Part shown: positions 6,075 to 8,895 of the stretch, in pieces
How positions within the stretch are numbered: the first letter of the stretch is position 1
How the letters are laid out: every line of letters begins with the position of its first letter
Source of the DNA: Methanosarcinales archaeon
GTDB taxonomy: Archaea > Halobacteriota > Syntropharchaeia > Alkanophagales > Methanospirareceae
Reading direction: 5' to 3'
DNA: 8,895 nt
NCBI GenBank assembly: GCA_030665925.1
Contig: DAOUYX010000055.1
Span: 1 to 8,895 of the forward strand
Translations under genes and position numbers: made by a program
Notes under the pieces: generated by a model
What the model was told of the DNA's origin: nothing
Database searches by the model: none
What the model saw: the letters and a program-made list of their open reading frames with translations, nothing else

Positions 6075-6860
6075 ATGATGATTACAATGCTTTTTGAAAC
6101 GATTTACCAGCAGGCTCTGCCGTCGTTGGAAGGGAAAAGAATTAAAGATGTTCGGATAGGTTTGGGACTTTTAGTTGTTGAATTGGATGATGGTTCGCTG
6201 TCGGTTTCGTATGTTCTCAGAGACGAACTATCACCCGGATGTTCGGTAATGCCAATTGAAAAACCGCTCAGAGGTATGGACGCAAAAGAGATGGCTGGAT
6301 GGGCAATTAAGTACATCAATCCTTTATTAACGTCGTTGGGCTTGGCAGTACTCAATAGTGTGGTAGATCATTCAGAGATAGAGCAAAGTTCTTCTCATAA
6401 TGATCTATTTAAAATGTTTAAAAAGGACGACAGAGTTGGCATGATCGGGTTTATTGAACCGATGATTAAACAAATAAAGGCAGTAACATCTAAAAAGACG
6501 TTTATTTTCGATAGCAGCAGGGAGAATAGTAACGATATTTATCCTGATACGCTACAGAAGGAATTATTGCCGCAATGTAACATCGTTATGATAACAGGTA
6601 CGACAACAATTAATCATACCCTGGATTCCGTGCTGGAATACTCGTCGAAAGCACGAGAAATCATCCTGATCGGAACGAGTACACCGTTATACCCTGCGGC
6701 ATTTAGCGATACAAAAGTTACTCAGCTTGCCGGATCATTATGGCCGAAGGAAAATAGAGACCGTATTTTTACCATGATTGGAGAAGGGCGAGGAATGAAA
6801 TCGCTGATGAAATACGGTAAAAAAGTGACCGTAAAAGTACCGAAGTTAAAACGGAGGTAA
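6075..6860 (+). CDS. DUF4213/DUF364 family protein, putative heavy-metal chelation
   Basis: The product has 261 residues. The N-terminal part (about 6-95) fits DUF4213, an enolase-N-like domain, with the RIGLGLLVVELDDGSLSVSYV strand pair. The C-terminal part fits DUF364: VGMIGFIEPM (121-130), FIFDSSREN (143-151), then the diagnostic VMITGTTTINHTLDSVLEY (171-189), ILIGTSTPLYPAAF (197-210) and LAGSLWP (218-224). The family is annotated as putative heavy-metal chelation from structure and gene neighbourhoods in anaerobes and methanogens; a firm biochemical role is not known to me. No membrane segment is seen. Two ATGs in tandem (6075 and 6078) could both serve as start. It diverges from lysA and is followed by 73 bp of non-coding DNA before the nuclease gene on the same strand. 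Confidence 0.85.
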   Translation: MMITMLFETIYQQALPSLEGKRIKDVRIGLGLLVVELDDGSLSVSYVLRDELSPGCSVMPIEKPLRGMDAKEMAGWAIKYINPLLTSLGLAVLNSVVDHSEIEQSSSHNDLFKMFKKDDRVGMIGFIEPMIKQIKAVTSKKTFIFDSSRENSNDIYPDTLQKELLPQCNIVMITGTTTINHTLDSVLEYSSKAREIILIGTSTPLYPAAFSDTKVTQLAGSLWPKENRDRIFTMIGEGRGMKSLMKYGKKVTVKVPKLKRR

Positions 6861-6933
6861 TAGTGATCTGAGGAAGAGCTTATGTATATCGTTCTGAGGG
6901 CATCTGAGATGAGCCGAGCGAGAGTGAAACACG

Positions 6934-7563
6934 GTGATGAGTGAGATAGAGCTAATCAAACGTTCAGAAGGTCATTTTTATCGTACCCCCATCGGTATTC
7001 TACCCAGCGTGACGACCATCATGCGGTTAATCCCCAATCCGCAAGTGGAAGCGTGGAAGCGCAGAACGCCGAACTGGAGAGAGATTTCTACGCGCGCTGC
7101 TCAGATAGGCACAAAGACACATCGAATTATCGAGTGCTATCTCAAAGACGAACCTCTTGACGGGCTTTACTGTACAGAGATAGAAAAGCCGTTCTCTGCA
7201 TTCCAACGCTGGCAGTGTACCTGTGGGTTTGAGCTGGTTGACAGCGAACGCATGATATGGAGCGCTAACGGATATGGCGGAACGATAGACCTCGTTGGCT
7301 ATTTGGATGGCGCATTGTACGTCATTGACGTAAAGACCTCGAAAGCGGTTTATCCCGATTATTCACTTCAAATTGCCGCATACAGAACGGGCTACGAAGA
7401 ACGGACGGGGAAGAAAATAGAAGGTATGGGCATCGTGCGGTTAGATAAACCCACCGGCGCGTTTGAATGGAAAGAATACGGCGAAGAGGATTATCAAGGA
7501 GCGTTGGAGAAGTTTCTGCTTCTGTGCGAGTCCTGGCATGCATCCAATACGAGAAATGAATGA
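6934..7563 (+). CDS. RecB/Cas4-like PD-(D/E)XK nuclease
   Basis: The product has 209 residues from GTG 6934, 208 if ATG 6937 is used; an in-frame TGA at 6925 excludes earlier starts. The catalytic elements of a RecB-type exonuclease appear in order (numbered from GTG): LPSVTTIM (23-30), common in phage exonucleases of this type; H63 in GTKTHRIIE; D119 in GGTIDLVG; D132 and K134 in YVIDVKTS; and Q146/Y150 in LQIAAYR. These form a complete H-D-DxK-QxxxY set, so the enzyme should be active on DNA, probably as an exonuclease. Unlike Cas4, the protein lacks a four-cysteine Fe-S pattern (only C68, C80, C95, C97 and C198 in the protein, not in Cas4 positions), and no cas genes are near. It overlaps the zinc-ribbon gene by ATGA. 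A viral or plasmid origin is plausible but not shown. Confidence 0.8.
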   Translation: MMSEIELIKRSEGHFYRTPIGILPSVTTIMRLIPNPQVEAWKRRTPNWREISTRAAQIGTKTHRIIECYLKDEPLDGLYCTEIEKPFSAFQRWQCTCGFELVDSERMIWSANGYGGTIDLVGYLDGALYVIDVKTSKAVYPDYSLQIAAYRTGYEERTGKKIEGMGIVRLDKPTGAFEWKEYGEEDYQGALEKFLLLCESWHASNTRNE

Positions 7564-7862
7564 GCATAAAAACGGCACAGATGGAACTGAGCGCATACGT
7601 CAAGACACATGATAAAGAAGATCCTATAACATTCCCTTTTTCGTGGGTTATCGGCGAGAAGGTGATCACCACGATAAGCGAGTTACCACATGATGAGAAA
7701 GAGAAAGCGAAAAAGAAGCGTAAGGCGTGCAGCTTGTGTGGCAGCAGGGGGATAGAATTTGAGAAAGAATCCGGCAGGTTTTTACACCTGATTTGTAAGG
7801 ATTGCGCCATCCGCTACGTGCGTAACGCATGGGAGTTAAACAGTAGAGAGCGGATGCTATAA
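7560..7862 (+). CDS. Small zinc-ribbon protein, function unknown
   Basis: The product has 100 residues. The second half carries two CxxC knuckles, C57/C60 (CSLCG) and C79/C82 (CKDC), eighteen residues apart, which should bind one zinc. A lysine-rich stretch (about 48-55, EKAKKKRK) just before them could contact nucleic acid. The first half has no motif I recognise. Its ATG overlaps the stop of the nuclease gene (ATGA, 7560-7563), so the two are co-translated and probably act together, the zinc ribbon perhaps as a DNA- or partner-binding subunit. The name of the family, if any, is unknown to me. Confidence 0.65.
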   Translation: MSIKTAQMELSAYVKTHDKEDPITFPFSWVIGEKVITTISELPHDEKEKAKKKRKACSLCGSRGIEFEKESGRFLHLICKDCAIRYVRNAWELNSRERML

Positions 7863-7870
7863 TTATATAA
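7861..7870 (+). promoter_or_regulatory. Possible TATA element of the radical SAM gene
   Basis: AATTATATAA overlaps the stop of the zinc-ribbon gene, 58 bp before the radical SAM ATG. It would put transcription start near 7890. The 65-bp gap suggests the radical SAM gene has its own promoter, but read-through from upstream is also possible. Confidence 0.35.
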
Positions 7871-7927
7871 AGCGGTATCTACGATTTTCTACTATGGGAA
7901 AACTGCGCGTGTGAACGGGATGCTCGC

Positions 7928-8895
7928 ATGCCAAAGGGGAGGTTTGACGACAAATTGAAAGAAGCAATGTTCTACGAGAAATTGGAAGGTAGCACCGTTC
8001 GATGTCACCTCTGTCCGCATCATTGCAAGATAAACGAATCGAAGAAGGGGATCTGCGGAGTTAGAGGAAATAAGGACGGCGTACTTTACAGCCTGGTCTA
8101 TGGGAAAGTGGTGGCGCAATCAATTGACCCGATAGAGAAGAAACCGCTATTCCATTTCTACCCCGGTTCAACTGCATATTCGATTGCGACCGTGGGCTGT
8201 AACTTCAGATGCAAGAACTGCCAGAACTACGATATTTCGCAGATGCCGAAGGACAGGAAACGGATTGTGGGCAAAGATACATCGCCTCAGGAGGTTGTTG
8301 CAACTGCCAAGCATTACAACTGTAGAAGTATCGCCTATACGTACGTAGAACCGACCATCTTCTTCGAGTTCGCCTACGACATCGCTAAGCCGGCACATGA
8401 AGAAGGGATATGCAACGTCTTCATCACAAACGGGTATACAACCGAGGAGGCTATACGTACGCTCGCTCCGTATTTAGATGCGGTAAACGTAGACCTGAAG
8501 GGGTTATCGGAGGAGTTGTATCACGAAAATTGCGGGGGGCACCTGGAACCTGTACTCGACACGATAAAGCTCTACAAAAGTTTAGGCGTGTGGGTAGAAG
8601 TAACTACGCTGGTTATACCGACGTTGAACGATTCAGAAGAGGATTTCAGAGGGATCGCGGAGTTCATCAAGAGCGTCGGCGTGGACATTCCATGGCATAT
8701 CTCACAGTTCTATCCCACCTATAAGCTCACCGATCTGCCTCCAACACCTGTTACCACTCTACGTAAAGCACGGGACATCGGGTTGGAGGTAGGCTTGAGA
8801 TACGTGTATGAGGGCAACGTTCCGGGCGAGGGAGGCGAGAGTACATACTGCTATAATTGCGGAGCGTTGCTCATACGGCGCTATGGATTCCAGAT
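7928..8895 (+). CDS. AmmeMemoRadiSam-type radical SAM enzyme (3' end outside window)
   Basis: The visible part is 322 residues; the family is usually a little longer, so only the last few dozen residues or fewer are missing. The N-terminus has a cysteine cluster C26, C29, C33 and C43 (CHLCPHHC and GICGVR) typical of this pyruvate-formate-lyase-activase-like group. The radical SAM cluster motif CNFRCKNC (C91, C95, C98) binds the [4Fe-4S] that cleaves S-adenosylmethionine. YVEPTIFFEF (139-148), ITNGY (166-170), NVDLKG (187-192) and VTTLVIPTLND (225-235) follow. GNVPG and a C-terminal CxxC (C308, C311) are diagnostic of the AmmeMemoRadiSam branch. The usual companions, AMMECR1 and Memo proteins, are not in the window. 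The substrate is unknown. ATG 7928 is the only in-frame start after TAA 7868-7870. Confidence 0.88.
   Translation, partial: MPKGRFDDKLKEAMFYEKLEGSTVRCHLCPHHCKINESKKGICGVRGNKDGVLYSLVYGKVVAQSIDPIEKKPLFHFYPGSTAYSIATVGCNFRCKNCQNYDISQMPKDRKRIVGKDTSPQEVVATAKHYNCRSIAYTYVEPTIFFEFAYDIAKPAHEEGICNVFITNGYTTEEAIRTLAPYLDAVNVDLKGLSEELYHENCGGHLEPVLDTIKLYKSLGVWVEVTTLVIPTLNDSEEDFRGIAEFIKSVGVDIPWHISQFYPTYKLTDLPPTPVTTLRKARDIGLEVGLRYVYEGNVPGEGGESTYCYNCGALLIRRYGFQ

Noticed and set aside
6861..6940. C/D-box or hammerhead-like pattern: CTGA at 6895, CTGAGATGAG, GTGAAAC and GTGATGAG before the nuclease gene.
   Set aside because: C and C' boxes deviate from RTGATGA or coincide with the start codon, and D is missing. 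The hammerhead core has inserted bases and lacks CGAAA. No consistent RNA fold was found.
8410..8724. 104-codon frame rich in arginine and glycine inside the radical SAM gene.
   Set aside because: It lies in another frame of a clearly conserved gene with all family motifs, so it is a shadow.

Overview
The window looks like chromosomal DNA of a methanogen-related archaeon: a methanogen, or an anaerobic methane/alkane oxidiser such as ANME-1 or Syntrophoarchaeum. The assignment rests on the 3' end of a gene recognisable as methanogenesis marker protein 15, an AmmeMemoRadiSam-type radical SAM gene, archaeal TATA-type promoter elements close to start codons (some genes apparently leaderless) and oligo-T terminators. 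The genus cannot be fixed from the sequence alone.

Layout. (1) Positions 1-424 hold the end of the marker-15 ATPase gene. (2) Positions 425-3358 are an AT-rich accessory segment. It begins with a decayed reading frame resembling the C-terminal barrel of a Mu/IS-type DDE transposase. A long stretch without a gene follows, holding hairpins and a 9-bp inverted repeat. Next come a two-gene AbiE-like pair (winged-helix regulator plus nucleotidyltransferase, ATGA overlap), an unrecognised 105-residue gene and a second decayed coding remnant. A near-identical 20/21-nt sequence lies in both remnants, on either side of the AbiE-like pair. (3) Positions 3359-4579 hold a PurD-like ATP-grasp ligase whose usual substrate-side motif is altered, behind a leader with two inverted repeats. 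(4) lysA (diaminopimelate decarboxylase, minus strand) is transcribed divergently from a DUF4213/DUF364 putative metal-chelation gene. Between them is a compact promoter region with a perfect 10-bp palindrome. (5) Positions 6934-7862 hold a RecB/Cas4-type PD-(D/E)XK nuclease overlapping a small zinc-ribbon protein by ATGA. (6) Positions 7928-8895 hold the radical SAM gene, which runs off the right edge.

How it fits together. The metabolic genes (marker 15, lysA, DUF364, radical SAM) look like resident genes with no obvious shared pathway. The AbiE-like module reads as a defence/toxin-antitoxin insertion between transposon scars. The least explained items are the altered PurD paralogue, the nuclease/zinc-ribbon pair and the unknown third gene behind the AbiE-like pair. 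No rRNA, convincing tRNA or CRISPR array was seen.
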